A DNA stretch of 64,000 bases, taken from contig JAVYIG010006397.1 in NCBI GenBank assembly GCA_035222895.1, forward strand, positions 1 to 64,000, written 5' to 3'. Under the pieces are notes generated by a model that saw only the letters and a program-made list of their open reading frames with translations, did not search any database and had not been told where the DNA came from. Shown here piece after piece: positions 1-10,629 of this stretch; position 1 is the stretch's first letter; each line of letters opens with the position of its first letter. This stretch comes from Strongylocentrotus droebachiensis (Eukaryota; Echinodermata; Echinoidea; Camarodonta; Strongylocentrotidae). The translations under genes and the position numbers were made by a program.

Positions 1-463
1 GTCATAGAAAACCCTTGAAAAGTCGTATTATCCATGTTTTCATACTGACTGGATTGAGATTAGCAACATTATTACATATTGCACATATATATGCTTATTA
101 GATTATTATGCTAATTAGGCTAATACATTATTATGCTACATAATTTTATACATGGAATATCTTCTCATGAATTAATGATTAATCTATCAAAAGTGATTTA
201 CAATGTTGCATTGCACCATTTTTAGGCTTTATAGATAAACAATGATAATGAAGTCCATATATTGTATATATTATGCTAATTATGATATTTAAGACAATTG
301 TATAACTTGAAAATTAAAATTGGTGTCATAAATGAATTCCTTGTCATATAAAAAAACCCTTGAAAAGTCGTATTATCCATGTTGTCAAGCTTTCTGGATT
401 GAGATAAGCAACATTATCACAAATTGCACATATGCTAATTAGATGATTATGCTAATATGGCTA
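1..463 (+). repeat. Direct duplication of an AT-rich segment
   Basis: Bases 1-120 and 343-463 are close copies of one another. Both begin gtcata, run through cccttgaaaagtcgtatt, then a ctggattgagat stretch and an AT-rich tail with ttatgctaat. The intervening 220 bases are AT-rich with no recognisable content. This is a dispersed or tandem repeat of unknown class, and its left copy may continue outside the window. Confidence 0.7.
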
Positions 464-764
464 TTAAAAAAGTTGCCCAAGGTTGCCAAGCTGGCAACCA
501 AGCTGAATTTACTTCAATACCCATCTAGAACACAAATCAACAAACAAACCTTGTACTTATCAACTTTTCCAGGTCATGTACATGGTATAATGGTACCGTC
601 TACTGGACTATTACCTAAAAATGTTAAGTTTGACACTGGTCTCTAATTTCTAAGGTCATTTTGGTTCAAGCCTGGTTTCTTCAAAAGTGGTCTAATTATT
701 GCTGAGTGTGCTCCGTTGGGGAAAGTACCTGTGGATAGGGATTGATTGACTATATTTGTAAGCA

Positions 765-1150
765 ATGGTTTTGGGGGTTTAAACCCCCTCCCCCTTTAGT
801 ATTTTTATGTGTGTAAACCCCCCCCCTTTGGTTTTTGTTTTTTTTTATTTAAAAAAAAAATTATACCCACGGCTAACCTAAAAAAGGTGACCTTACCCGC
901 CCCCCTCCCCCCCCCCCCCCCCCAACGAAGAAAAATGTCAAATTTTGAAATTTCGAGACCAACAAAAAGTGTCCGCTTACCACCACCCCCCCCCCCCCCC
1001 CCACCCCCCCCCCCCCCCCCCCCCCCACTGAGCGACTTTTAGGCTGGCTGAGTCGTTGCGATTTTTTTTGGACTAAAAAAAAAAGAAAAGTGTCCGCTTA
1101 ACACCACCCCCCCCCCCCCCCTCCCTTTAAAAAAATCCTGCGTGCCTCAA
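765..1150. mobile_element. Truncated hAT-like poly-C element
   Basis: The interior matches the complete element at 26422-26992 in order: a ggttttgggggtttaaaccccc start, aaaaaaggtgacctta, long C runs, gtgtccgctta blocks, two copies of a ggctgagtcgttgcgattt unit, and a right end aaaaatcctgcgtgcct. The terminal CAGGCGCGTACGCAGG is missing on the left and shortened on the right, and no target duplication is visible. It looks like a decayed, end-truncated copy. Confidence 0.65.
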
Positions 1151-1306
1151 TACAAATTATTTCGTTCACCTGTTAGGAATAATAGTATTTCAATAGTCAG
1201 AATGCAACTGCATATATATTAAGTGTTGCTAGGTAGGTCAAGCCATAATGTTTGTCCAACCTGGCAACAACTTATGTATGCAGTTCGGATTCTATGGCCT
1301 ATTTAA

Positions 1307-1693
1307 AGATGAAGTTGAGTTCTGGTCATGCGATTGCATTGTGAAAGAAACGGTGTGGAACCGACCAGAAAAGGTTGATCAGCTAGCATATAAGAATTTG
1401 TGTGTATTGCAAGGTTCTGGAATCATCAAAATGATAAGAAATTTGGCCAAGTCTTGGTAAAGTTACAAACACTGTACACAGAAAGATGTATATGGGACGA
1501 CACGAACACGTGGCGTAAAAAGCCGGCCCCCCGATTTTTACGATGTTACATGCATATTTAGAATATGAAGGCATTTAAAGAGCCAGGCTTTTCAGGGAAC
1601 ATGTCTTATCTGATGTTCTTCCACACTTGCATAATAAGAATGAGTAACGCTCACAAATTATTTTTCACCTCTTCCCAGAACTCAACCTTCTCT
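1307..1693 (+). mobile_element. TTAA-flanked MITE, family 1 (387 bp)
   Basis: The copy is flanked by TTAA at 1303-1306 and 1694-1697. Left end AGATGAAGTTGAGTTCTGG and right end CCAGAACTCAACCTTCTCT are near-perfect inverted repeats. TTAA duplication is the hallmark of piggyBac-type transposition. The body carries the family marker catgcgattgcattgtga and a gcaaggttctggaatcatc stretch. Related copies lie at 12956-13512, about 14596-14965, 35356-35602 and 40069-40453, with fragments at 2849-2990 and 22560-22712. Confidence 0.8.
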
Positions 1694-2542
1694 TTAATGT
1701 ACGCTGTCATGTCATGAATATTCATGAATATGTAGTCTGACTAAATTAAGCGTATTGTCATTCAGGCGCGGATCCACGGGCCGATTCTACCGGCCCGCCC
1801 CCCCCCCCCCCCTCCTTGCCCCCGTAAACCGGTTTAAAAATGGGATAGTAACGTAAATGTTACCTTTTTTAAAACAAAAGCGGCCCCTCCCCCCCCCCCT
1901 GACACCCCCCCCCCCCCGAAATATAAATAAATCCCCCCGCTGAGATTTGATTATTTGGTGAGTCCAGGACGCAATAACGCAACTTTCAGCGACACTTGCT
2001 TATACATGTATATATTGCTCTACAAAACAAATCTGCCACAAACTGTAGAAATATGCGAGAGGAAGAGAAAATATTGTACTCGCTTGTATTATATTTTAAA
2101 CAGAAATTTTATTTTCAACTATGAAATGTACTTATGAAAATAAATGGTCAACATTAAATTTTTTAGTCTTTAGCAAGTGTCTCATTTGAATTAAATATTG
2201 CTTCAGACCATGATTTACGTCATTCAACAAAAATATTGTGACCTGCCAGTGACACAAATGCGGCATCAAAATATGTTTGCTTCTCTGACCGTAATTAAAT
2301 GCCTAAAGCTCCTGAGCTTCAGGAGGCTCCGCCCCCTGAACTCCCCACATTACGCTTCGCTCTCTACCCTCTACCTAATCGTAAATACAGTCCACCCATT
2401 TTGATAAACGTTCTGCGGGGCCTGTGTATATAATATATACGCATAAAACACTGATCTTTATGATGTATTTAACGTGACATATCTTATTCTCCCCTTGCAA
2501 ACGAGAACGAAAACAAGATCATTAAAAGGGATTAAGCGATAA

Positions 2543-2848
2543 ATAATGATTGCTATTCAAATTGATGCAAATATTTTTTTGAATACGCAATGCTATTCAT
2601 CAGAATCTTCTTTGTAAAAACAACTTTTACAAATCTCAGCCATGCTTACTGAGTTGAGACGTTTCAATCAATTTAAAGTACTCATTAAAGAATACACTTC
2701 TCCTAATCTGAAAGTGATCTTACAGCACAGTGGCAGAATTGCATGGCTGAGATTTGTAAAAGTCGTTTTTACAAAGAAGATTCTAGTGAAAAGCATTGCT
2801 TATTCAAAAAAAAAAAAATTTTGCATCAATTTGAATCACAATGATTAT
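2543..2848. mobile_element. Foldback element with ~100-bp inverted arms
   Basis: The left arm (2543-2645) and right arm (about 2740-2848) are inverted copies. Both contain attcaaattgatgcaaa, gaataMgcaatgcttttc-like sequence, agaatcttctttgtaaaaac and acttttacaaatctcagc, separated by about 95 unrelated bases. A transcript across it would fold into a long hairpin. It sits directly beside a fragment of TTAA family 1. No clear target duplication was found. An apparent 165-codon frame starting at 2642 is a by-product. Confidence 0.75.
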
Positions 2849-2990
2849 ATGTCGCAAGATGTATTGGTGTGTACTGCAAGGTTCTGGAATCATCAAAATG
2901 ATAAGAAATTCGGCACAGTGTCGGTAAAGTTACAAGCACCGTACACAGAAAGATGTATATGGGACTACGTGACACGTGCACGACACGTAC
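2849..2990 (+). repeat. Fragment of TTAA MITE family 1
   Basis: The stretch gtactgcaaggttctggaat with the following atcaaaatgataagaaatt, the tcggtaaagttacaa block and the gtacacagaaagatgtatat block matches the middle of the copy at 1307-1693. Both ends are missing. The left side is cut by the foldback element. Confidence 0.65.
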
Positions 2991-3479
2991 GCGATATCTA
3001 TCAGGTCCAAATAGATATAATATTTTACCAAATATATCAATTAGTAGGCGGTTTCTCGGCAAAATTTGTATCATTACGTATTAGTCAAAACATATTCTTT
3101 CACATTATTGGTAATAAGAGCTTCCATTTCATTTTTTGAGAGGGGGGCGTTTCCAAAACTAGTCTTTACCTTTAAGAAATTATAAAGATCAGTTGTATTA
3201 TGCGTATATACATATGAATACAGAACAAAATGTTGATTATCAGAATGTCATTTTGGAATACCTCTATAAGAATACCCCATCTTACTTTGCTGATACCACA
3301 TTGTCTTAAGCTCGTATCAGTATTAGTATGAGCCAATATAAAGTTATTATTCTTTATTCAGTTCAGTATAATGCTTTTCCTCAAAAATAGTTTCGCTATT
3401 TGTTTAGGGTTGAGACGCTAAGAAATGGTTTCAAATGTACATTACACAAACCCTGAACCATTGCACAATGATGGTGGTT

Positions 3480-3510
3480 CTCTCTCTCCCTCTCTCTCTC
3501 TCTCTCTATT
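3480..3510. repeat. (CT)n microsatellite
   Basis: About 30 bases of tctctctc with a few c insertions. No other signal. Confidence 0.9.
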
Positions 3511-3618
3511 TATTTTAATAATGCATTATCACCTACATAGAAAGCAGCAACAGAAAACTTAGGGTTATCTGGGATAGGTGAAAGTGAGAGTTAAAAAGAA
3601 AGTCATGTAAAAATGGCG

Positions 3619-3795
3619 CTTCACCTCCCTCCCCCCCCCAAAAAAAAAAAATAGTGGTCCTCCTCTCCAGCACCCCCCCCCCCAGAGGTCGGTGCAAAAT
3701 TTTCCCAAAAAAAACTGGACCAAAAAAAATATATATATGTGCTCTTACCCCCCCCCCCCCCCCCCCCCCCCCCCCACCCCCACCCCACTGGCAGA
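3619..3795. mobile_element. Poly-C element fragment
   Basis: Several C runs of 10-30 bases alternate with A runs and gtgctcttacc-like blocks, as inside the complete poly-C hAT-like elements at 26422 and 30549. The right side ends at caccccactggcag. Neither a terminal CAG motif nor a target duplication could be fixed. Confidence 0.5.
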
Positions 3796-4262
3796 TAGTG
3801 TTCCGTTTTGCAGCTATCGTTCCATTCTGAAGGTATCGTTTTTATGAGTGGTATACGGTCTCCGCTTGCTGCATGCATGCATGCTGGCTAGGCTGCGTGC
3901 GATTGCAATTGCATGTGTACCGTAGTACTATACTGTATACCACCATGGATGCTGAGTGCGAGTACGAGTTCGAGCAAGAGGCCGCTCTTATTAAGAGTTT
4001 TCTCTTAAAAGAGGAATTAAGCCACCTAAGCGTAAAAAAGAAGAAAGCGATAAGGCAATGTGTTTAAGTGTGTTTGCACCCGTTTGTTGTGGACTTGTGT
4101 AGTGAAAGAATGTGTGACTTCAAGTTTTAGTTAAGAGGTGTTGTACGGGAAATTAAGCACCAACACTAGGTTTAACACCGTACTTCAAATCAGTTTATTT
4201 AAAGGTAATATCTTAGTTAAGGGAAAGGAATATATCATCTCTAGTTATACTTATTTCATTCA

Positions 4263-4440
4263 AGCACTATTTATCAGGTGGGCTGTATCTAATACAGACC
4301 ACCTTATAATTTTGTTAAAATTGCCTTTATCAGGTGGGCTGTATCTAATACAGACCACCTTATATTTTTGTTAAAATTGCCTTTATTTATTATTTATCAG
4401 GTGGGCTGTATATAATACAGAACACCTTATGTTTTCGTTA
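4263..4440 (+). repeat. Three tandem ~62-bp units with an internal palindrome
   Basis: The unit begins atcaggtgggctgtat, continues ctaatacagaccacctta and ends in ttttgttaaaattgccttta. It recurs at about 4273, 4330 and 4398, and once more at 5584. The ggtg..ctgtat..atacag..cacc core can fold into a short hairpin. The last unit leads straight into the ~1.2-kb repeat. Confidence 0.75.
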
Positions 4441-5584
4441 GAAAATTTTTCTTATTTTGACCCACTTTTTTGTTAGCAGGATAACTTGAAAATGGCTCAA
4501 TCAATTGCCTTGAAATTTGGCACACATATTTATTGGCATGAGGAAAGAGCACAGTAAGGTTTTCAACCTTGACCTTGACTGATAACGCTATCTAGGCGCC
4601 ATTTTCCGATCATATCTTCATAACGGAAAGTTTTTTCTCATTCATATTTATCATGATCAAGGTCAATATCAGTCCGGTCAATTTCAGGTCCAAAAACGCG
4701 CGCGTACGCCATTATTAGCAATGGCATTTTATAAAGAGTCGCGCGCACGCGCATGCGCGCGCATTTTCGTTTGTCACGGCCGAACGCAAAATAATTCCTC
4801 CCGGGTATTTTTTGACACAGTATTCCTCATATTTTTCCGAACAATTTGATACCATGTTTATCTCCTTACGACCATTATTAAGGGAATGAGCGTCCGTTCA
4901 AGATAAATGTCCGTGTGCGCGAACTCTTGTAATACATAGCATATATGGGCAACAACATGCCTATATAAAACCCTTATGGCTCTTTGGAATGCATGGGAAC
5001 CCTCAATGTTTGTTCATATTCGGATAGAGTATGAGTGGGAGATGTGATTTCATGTCTCATTTGGCCATTAAATATATCGTGTCACCATCATATTGACCTT
5101 GGAACTCAAAATACGAATTTGCATATTATGACGTCAGCATCTTTATGGAAAAATTGATTGTATCTCTGTAAATTTCAATTGAATCTCTTCCTAATGGTGA
5201 TATCTTGTAGTTGAGGCGATTGTCTTCAAGATCACTGCACATTATTTTTCATTTTGATGACGTCATCATAGTGAAAATTGCGATAAAAGCTAACTGGACA
5301 GATTTTCTTAATTTGCGTGTTAAGCCTATGGGAGGTGCCAATTTCGTTCAAATCATGGATCTACATGACATTAACCTTTGAGCCCTATCTAGCTCATTTG
5401 TGCTCTATGTTCTCCTAAATTTTTGGATGTTATAGCTGAGACTATGGGCTATAAAAATTATGCCTTTTGTTTTTTAATCAGATGGTGGGATCATGTCAAA
5501 ATTTTCAATTGAAAGTTGAAATTGCAAATTTCTGTAGAACTTTGCGTAGTTAGTAATACGTGGATGAGGTCACGGTTTCTCTTT
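4441..5584 (+). repeat. ~1.2-kb repeat, copy A
   Basis: It contains gttagcaggataacttga, ttggcacacata, aaccttgaccttgactga, a CpG-rich ...cgcgcgcacgcgcatgcgcg patch near 4740, acatgcctatat and gatgacgtcatc (5257-5268). A second and a third, shorter copy follow at 5585 and 7226. No long reading frame spans the copies, so it is a non-coding dispersed or tandem repeat of unknown class. Several TGACGTCA palindromes, which resemble CREB/ATF sites, recur in the copies. Confidence 0.75.
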
Positions 5585-6430
5585 ATCAGGTGGGCTGTAT
5601 ATAATACACCTTATGTTTTCGTTAGAACATTTTTCTTATTTTGACCCACTTTTTTGTTAGCAGGATAACTTGAAAATGGCTAAATCAAATGCCTTGACAT
5701 TTGGCACACATATGTATTGGCATAAGGAAAGAGCACAATAAGGCTTCCAACCTTGACCTTGACTGATGACGTCATCTAGGTGCCATTTTGTGAAAATCAA
5801 CATATGGTCATATCTTCATAACGGAAAGTTTTTTCTCATTCATATTTATCATGATCAACGTCAATATCAGTCCAGTCAATTTCAGGTCGAAAAACGCGCA
5901 CGTAATACCATTACAAAACATAGAATCGCCATTTTTGTTTCTTTCATGATATTTCTCATATTTTTCCAAACAATTTGATACCATGTTTATCTCTTTATGA
6001 CTATTAAATAACAAGATGAGAATCCATTCAAGATAAATGTCCGTGCGCACGAGCTCTTATAATACAGTAATGGAGTGGACTATTAGGCTATTATTTTATT
6101 TATTTATTTATATATGGGCAAAAACATGCCTATACATAAGCCATTATAGGTCTTTGGGATGCACCTGGACCCCAATTGTTTTTTCATATTTAGATAGAGT
6201 TTGAGTCCAAGAAATGATTTTATGTCTCATTCGGCCATTAAGTGTATCGTGACATCATTATAATGTCCTTGAGTGTATCGTGACATCATTATAATGTCCT
6301 TGAAACACAAAATACGAATTTGCATATTATGACGTCAGCATATTTATGTAAAATTGATTGTATCTCTGTAAATATTGATCAATTTTCTTCCAAATTTCGA
6401 TATGTTGTAGCTAGGACAATTCTCTACAAG
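5585..6430 (+). repeat. ~1.2-kb repeat, copy B (3' truncated)
   Basis: It begins with atcaggtgggctgtat and repeats copy A through gttagcaggataacttga, ttggcacacata, gatgacgtcatc and the atatgggcaaaaacatgcct stretch. An extra tandem duplication, gtgtatcgtgacatcatt at 6242 and 6272, is unique to this copy. The match fades after about 6430, where copy A would continue to its second gacgtcatc block. Confidence 0.75.
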
Positions 6431-7225
6431 CTCAATATCCACTTTTTCTCTGGTTTTATAATAGATCGGACACACACAAAGATGATACTGAAACCGTGCA
6501 TTTTCTGTTCATTTCATGACACATAGGAAATACAGGAGAGTTGATGTTCCTTTGTTTAAATTCGAAATTATAAGAGTGCAGCTACCTTGTTGATTTCCAG
6601 ATCATTGTGTATGGATGTATTACAAAAACAAAATATGATTAATACATGTATGAACCTTGTAAACATCTGCCTACTTATGTGGAAAAAATGAACGATGCTA
6701 GACACTACAAAAAGAGAGTGGCTTCAAGTGTACCTACCATATGCACCCGTCATCATTAGTCTCAGGTAGTTGTTTTTCCATAAGACAGGCGTTTTAAAAT
6801 CTGTCAACAATCAAATGTCTGGAATGGTGTATAGAGCCAATTCATTGGTTTGTGATGATTTACATGCACCTTTAATGTAATTAAATTGTACTAATATAGT
6901 TGGGAGAATTAAGGAATAGATCTGATCAGTTTTTTCCAATTGTTATCATTAATAATGGTCTGTTTTCACTCAAATTTTCAGATTATCTTTAATTGTGCAT
7001 TTAGCATTGAATTCACTACCTTAGCACCATTTTCTCTCGTCTGAATAATGTTACCAAGTCCCTTTGAATAACATTTTAAAATCCAAATTTCAATGGGCAA
7101 GTTTTATCATTTTACGGCAAATTGTAATGCATGATAATGCTTGCTTGGGGATCACATATATTCAAATGATAATGATAATGATAATAAGTTAGAATAAACT
7201 ATTATCTGTACATTGAATCGTTTTA
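6431..7225. other. AT-rich sequence without recognisable content
   Basis: About 800 bases separate repeat copies B and C. I see no reading frame of interest, RNA gene or clear element ends. A gataatgataatgataat run lies near 7170. Confidence 0.5.
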
Positions 7226-7760
7226 ATGAATTATGCGTGCGAGCTCTTTTAATACATAGCATATATGGGCAAAAACAGGCCTATACAAAATCCATTATAG
7301 CTCTTTAGAATGCACAGGGGCCCTCAATTTTTTTTCATATTTAGATAGAGTATGAGTCGGAGATATGATTTCATGTCTATTTTGGCCAAGTGTATCATGA
7401 CATCACCATAATGGCCTTGAAACTCAAAATACGAATTTGCATATTATGACGTCAGCATATTTATGTAAAATTGATTGTATCTCTGTAAATATTGATCGAT
7501 TTTCTTCCAAATTTCGATATGTTGTAGCTAAGATAATTCTCTTCAAGTTCAATAATAATCATTTTTCAGTTTGATGACGTCATCAGAGTAAAAATTTCGA
7601 TTAAAGGCCTCATGTCAGAAATTTCACAATTTGCGTGTTATGACTATAGAAGGTGAATTTCGTTCACGTAATGAATCTACATGATATTGTTTATTAAGAA
7701 TTTTTAAGCAGTTTGTCGCTTATTTTTGCTCTATTTTGTTTTAAATTTAAGTTGACCAGC
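7226..7760 (+). repeat. ~1.2-kb repeat, copy C (5' truncated)
   Basis: The match to copy A starts at gcgtgcgagctcttttaata, continues through the atatgggcaaaaacaggcc block and gcatattatgacgtcagc, then gatgacgtcatcag at 7573, and ends near the ttaagttgaccagcccacct stretch. The beginning of the unit is absent. Confidence 0.7.
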
Positions 7761-9335
7761 CCACCTATACTTGTTCCAAACAAGTATTATATGTCTAGTT
7801 TTCATTGTATTTATCACCAGGATCTTCATTGTAACAGTATATTCCAGACAATGATGATATTTTTTATCACTATTTCAAAAAGTCAATCTATTATGAATAA
7901 AAAATATCTCTGGATATAAAAACAAGCGTTCTATGACGAAGTTTAAAAAAAAATTCCAGATCACTCGCTTGCTCACAAAGTATGTTCTCGATTATTATCA
8001 TAATCCAAGTTCCTTTCTGATAAAGATGGTAATCCATTGTGATAGAAAGGCGACCAACATGTATTTTACACTTTGTGTCTTATGAAGGAAAGTAAACAAT
8101 AATCCTCCTCCATAATCGCCAATTTGTACACCCCTCCTTGACAATAGAATTATGCTGGATGAAAAAGAAGAAAAAACATTTCTGTGAAAAAAACTTCATT
8201 ATTTTGGCTTGCTCGCTCGCTCGCAAATCTTTTTCTCTTTCTGTATCAGAATTGCTATATCTTCACTATTTGTGCTGATAGAAAGCGAGGGCAGGTGTAC
8301 CAGAAATTCAAGGTTTATTTTCCCAAAACGCTACACCGTTAGTTTTAATGAAAGGACGATGACTGTGAGGGGATTTGCGCTATAATTATTTTGAAATAAA
8401 AATTCCAATGATTCCAAAAATTCGCTATCCACATCAGCTCGCCCGTGTCCTACACTGTCTTTACAGTATTGAACAATAAATATACTGATGAAACCCATTA
8501 CAATTAAGAAAATAGTTTATGATATTTAAAATCTGTTTTTTCTATCATGTAGAGTGACCTTAAAGTTCACTCCCCCCCCCCCCCCCAAAAAAAAAAAAAA
8601 ATGAAGGGAGGATATGGGATGATGCAAAGAGCCTCGATCACCCCCCCCCCCCCCCCCCCGGCCCCACAATTCAAGTTTCGTAATCAGTACAACCGAATAA
8701 AAAAAAATGTTATAAATCTGTAAGGGATGCACAGTAATGGCAAATTTTAAATTGATAAAGAAATACAATATAATCCTTTTCGTCTATTGGATGCGGACAA
8801 CTTCTAAAGGTGGCAAAATAACCTGAATTATACTCTGTAAGGATTCGAGAATAGTTTGAAAATAGGGGTAAAAGAAATTTAAGTTTATTAGGTCTATATT
8901 GTTTTATTAGCTTATAAATCTATTTTTAAAGAAATGATCGAAGCCGTTGATAATTTCTATTTCTTGCAATTTATCATATAAAATCAAAGGAATCTGTTTG
9001 TTTGTTTGTTTGTTTGTTTGTTTTTTTTTTTTTGGGGGGGGGGGGGGCTTACCAATGTTTAAAACGCTACTATGGGAGTCAGGTTGTTTTATTCTAAAAG
9101 GTTTTCTTGGCTAACAAATGCAGTAATACAAAAGTTTGAAAGATTCCAAACAAACACGTCAATTTGCTCTGACCAATCATGACCCTTCCCATATCTGCCT
9201 TCATTTTAGTTATAAATGAAAAGAAAGAAAATGAAAAAGCACAGAGACTGGATCACAGGAAAAATGTTTAATGAAATGAAATAAATACGTAATTAAATTA
9301 TGATTTATTTCTGTTAAAACAGCAGTTGGGGAGGA
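7761..9335. other. Intergenic sequence with poly-C fragment and (TTTG)n
   Basis: No gene is seen. Bases 8568-8660 hold two C runs around an A run, resembling the interior of the poly-C elements. Bases 8994-9047 hold tttgtttgtttg repeats followed by a T run and a G run. The rest is AT-rich and unremarkable. Confidence 0.5.
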
Positions 9336-9348
9336 GGTCTTATGTATA

Positions 9349-9366
9349 GGCCTCTATATAGAGGCC
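9349..9366. repeat. Perfect 18-bp palindrome
   Basis: GGCCTCTATATAGAGGCC equals its own reverse complement. No family or regulatory site is recognised. Confidence 0.8.
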
Positions 9367-9635
9367 ATTAGACCCACTCGGGCATAAATAAAACAAAAAT
9401 GCCAAAATGTCAATTATGCTGGTTTTAACATAAAATTAGAACGATGGACAAGAAGAATGGACAAGAAGAAAGAGAGACAACAAGGCTTTGTCGCCTGTGG
9501 GCGTCAATGCAATAAAGGGGGATGCTTTTCGGAATAGCCTACAGATTCGATGTCCAATACGAACAAATCAGACAATTTAAGTCTAGCAATCCGCCATGTT
9601 ATTCACGATAGAATTATCAGACCATGTCCTGTAGC

Positions 9636-10378
9636 CACTAGCGTACCTATGGGGGGAAGGGGCCGGATTGCCCCCCCCCCCCCCGACGAAAAAGAAAGAG
9701 AAAGAAAAGAAGAAAAGAGAAAAGGGAAAAGAAAGGAAGGAAAAAGAAAAAGAAAGAAAAGAAGAAAAGAGAAAAGGGAAACGAAAGGAAAGAAAAAGAA
9801 AAAGAAAGAAAAGAAGAAAAAAGGGAAAGAAAGGAAAGAAAAAGAGAAAGAAAAAAGGAGAGAGAGAGAGAGAGAGAGAAAAAAAAATGAAAGAAGTAGG
9901 GAAGGAAAGAGGAAAAGAGTGAAGCATTTGCCGACAGAAATTTTGAAGGGCTTCATAAGCCCAGTTCCTGTCACTGTTGAGGGAAAAATCAGTTCGTAAT
10001 GCCTCGCGCTCGCATGATTATTTTTTATCACTGATATGTGGATTCAGATACAAAAAGGGGGCTAATTACTTTTTTGTATTTGTTTTCAGGTCGATCACGA
10101 TGTAGAAACAAATTAGTTGCATGTTTCAATATTATAGGGGGGTAATGATTACTTCAAAAGGTTTTTTTAATTTGATAAGAGCCTAATTAAACCATGGAAT
10201 AATTAACATTTAGGATAGGGAAGGAGGGTGGTAGATGCTATGCATTTGTTAATCGGCAAATTTGGATGACGTCGCACCCTTAAAAGTTGGCAGCAAATTT
10301 GGGTGTCACACCCCTCCCCCCAACCCCCCCCCCCCCCCCCCCCCCCCCCCCTGACGCGGTATGCCAGGTTCGCCACTG
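9636..10378. mobile_element. hAT-like element with 8-bp TSD CCTGTAGC (743 bp)
   Basis: CCTGTAGC at 9628-9635 and again at 10379-10386 flanks ends CACTAGCGTACCT (left) and AGGTTCGCCACTG (right), which are imperfect inverted repeats. An 8-bp target duplication and CAG/CAC ends are typical of hAT-superfamily elements. The interior has C runs after the left end and before the right end, plus a long GA-only tract at about 9683-9900. No transposase frame exists: the long open frames here are translations of the purine tract. Confidence 0.8.
9683..9900 (+). repeat. Polypurine tract (~215 bp)
   Basis: An almost uninterrupted A/G stretch is built from gaaaagaaaggaa-type units and ends with (ga)n. Such tracts can form triplex (H-DNA) structures. 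It gives spurious Lys/Glu/Arg-rich frames on + and Phe/Leu/Ser-rich frames on -. Confidence 0.9.
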
Positions 10379-10392
10379 CCTGTAGCTATATA

Positions 10393-10505
10393 GGAACAAA
10401 ATCCGCCAATGCACATTATCCGCCGTGTTCACTAACGGCAGATTTGGTTGTAGCGGGTACGATATCCGCTGCTGATCACGATATCTGCTAGGCAGATTTT
10501 GTTCC
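10393..10505. repeat. Inverted repeat beside the hAT-like element
   Basis: ggaacaaaatccgcc (10393-10407) pairs with ggcagattttgttcc (10491-10505) with one mismatch. The inner part contains further ccgc/ggc-rich partial palindromes and cgatatc repeats. It lies between the end of the nested element (10378) and the CAG-type end at 10621, and is probably subterminal sequence of that larger element. Confidence 0.6.
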
Positions 10506-10629
10506 GAGAACACGATCCGCCAAGGTAACAAGATCTGCCGTCACACCGGCTGGCTAATTCGCCGCTAAATATTTTCTCAAGGTTTGGGCCCCCCTCTTGC
10601 CGCCGGCTGGATCCGCCCCTGTTGTCATT

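Larger units (their letters stand above)
1763..10621. mobile_element. Possible 8.9-kb hAT-like element with matching 8-bp TSD
   Basis: TTGTCATT at 1755-1762 is followed by a hAT-style end CAGGCGCGGATCCA. At the right, TGGATCCGCCCCTG ends at 10621 and is followed by TTGTCATT at 10622-10629. The two ends are inverted versions of each other (CAGG[C/G]GCGGATCCA). The interior is repeats: a foldback element, three copies of a ~1.2-kb repeat and a nested hAT-type element. No transposase is seen. The pairing rests on the exact 8-bp match plus the inverted ends; two unrelated ends sharing an 8-mer by chance is possible. Confidence 0.4.

Noticed and set aside
2642..3139. 165-codon open frame on +
   Set aside because: It starts inside one arm of the foldback element and runs through a MITE fragment. 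There is no recognisable domain, and the frame is explained by chance in AT-rich repeats.
9550..10031. Long overlapping frames of Lys/Glu/Arg on + and Phe/Leu/Ser on -
   Set aside because: They are translations of a pure polypurine tract inside a hAT-like element. All frames on both strands are open because the tract has no T or C.
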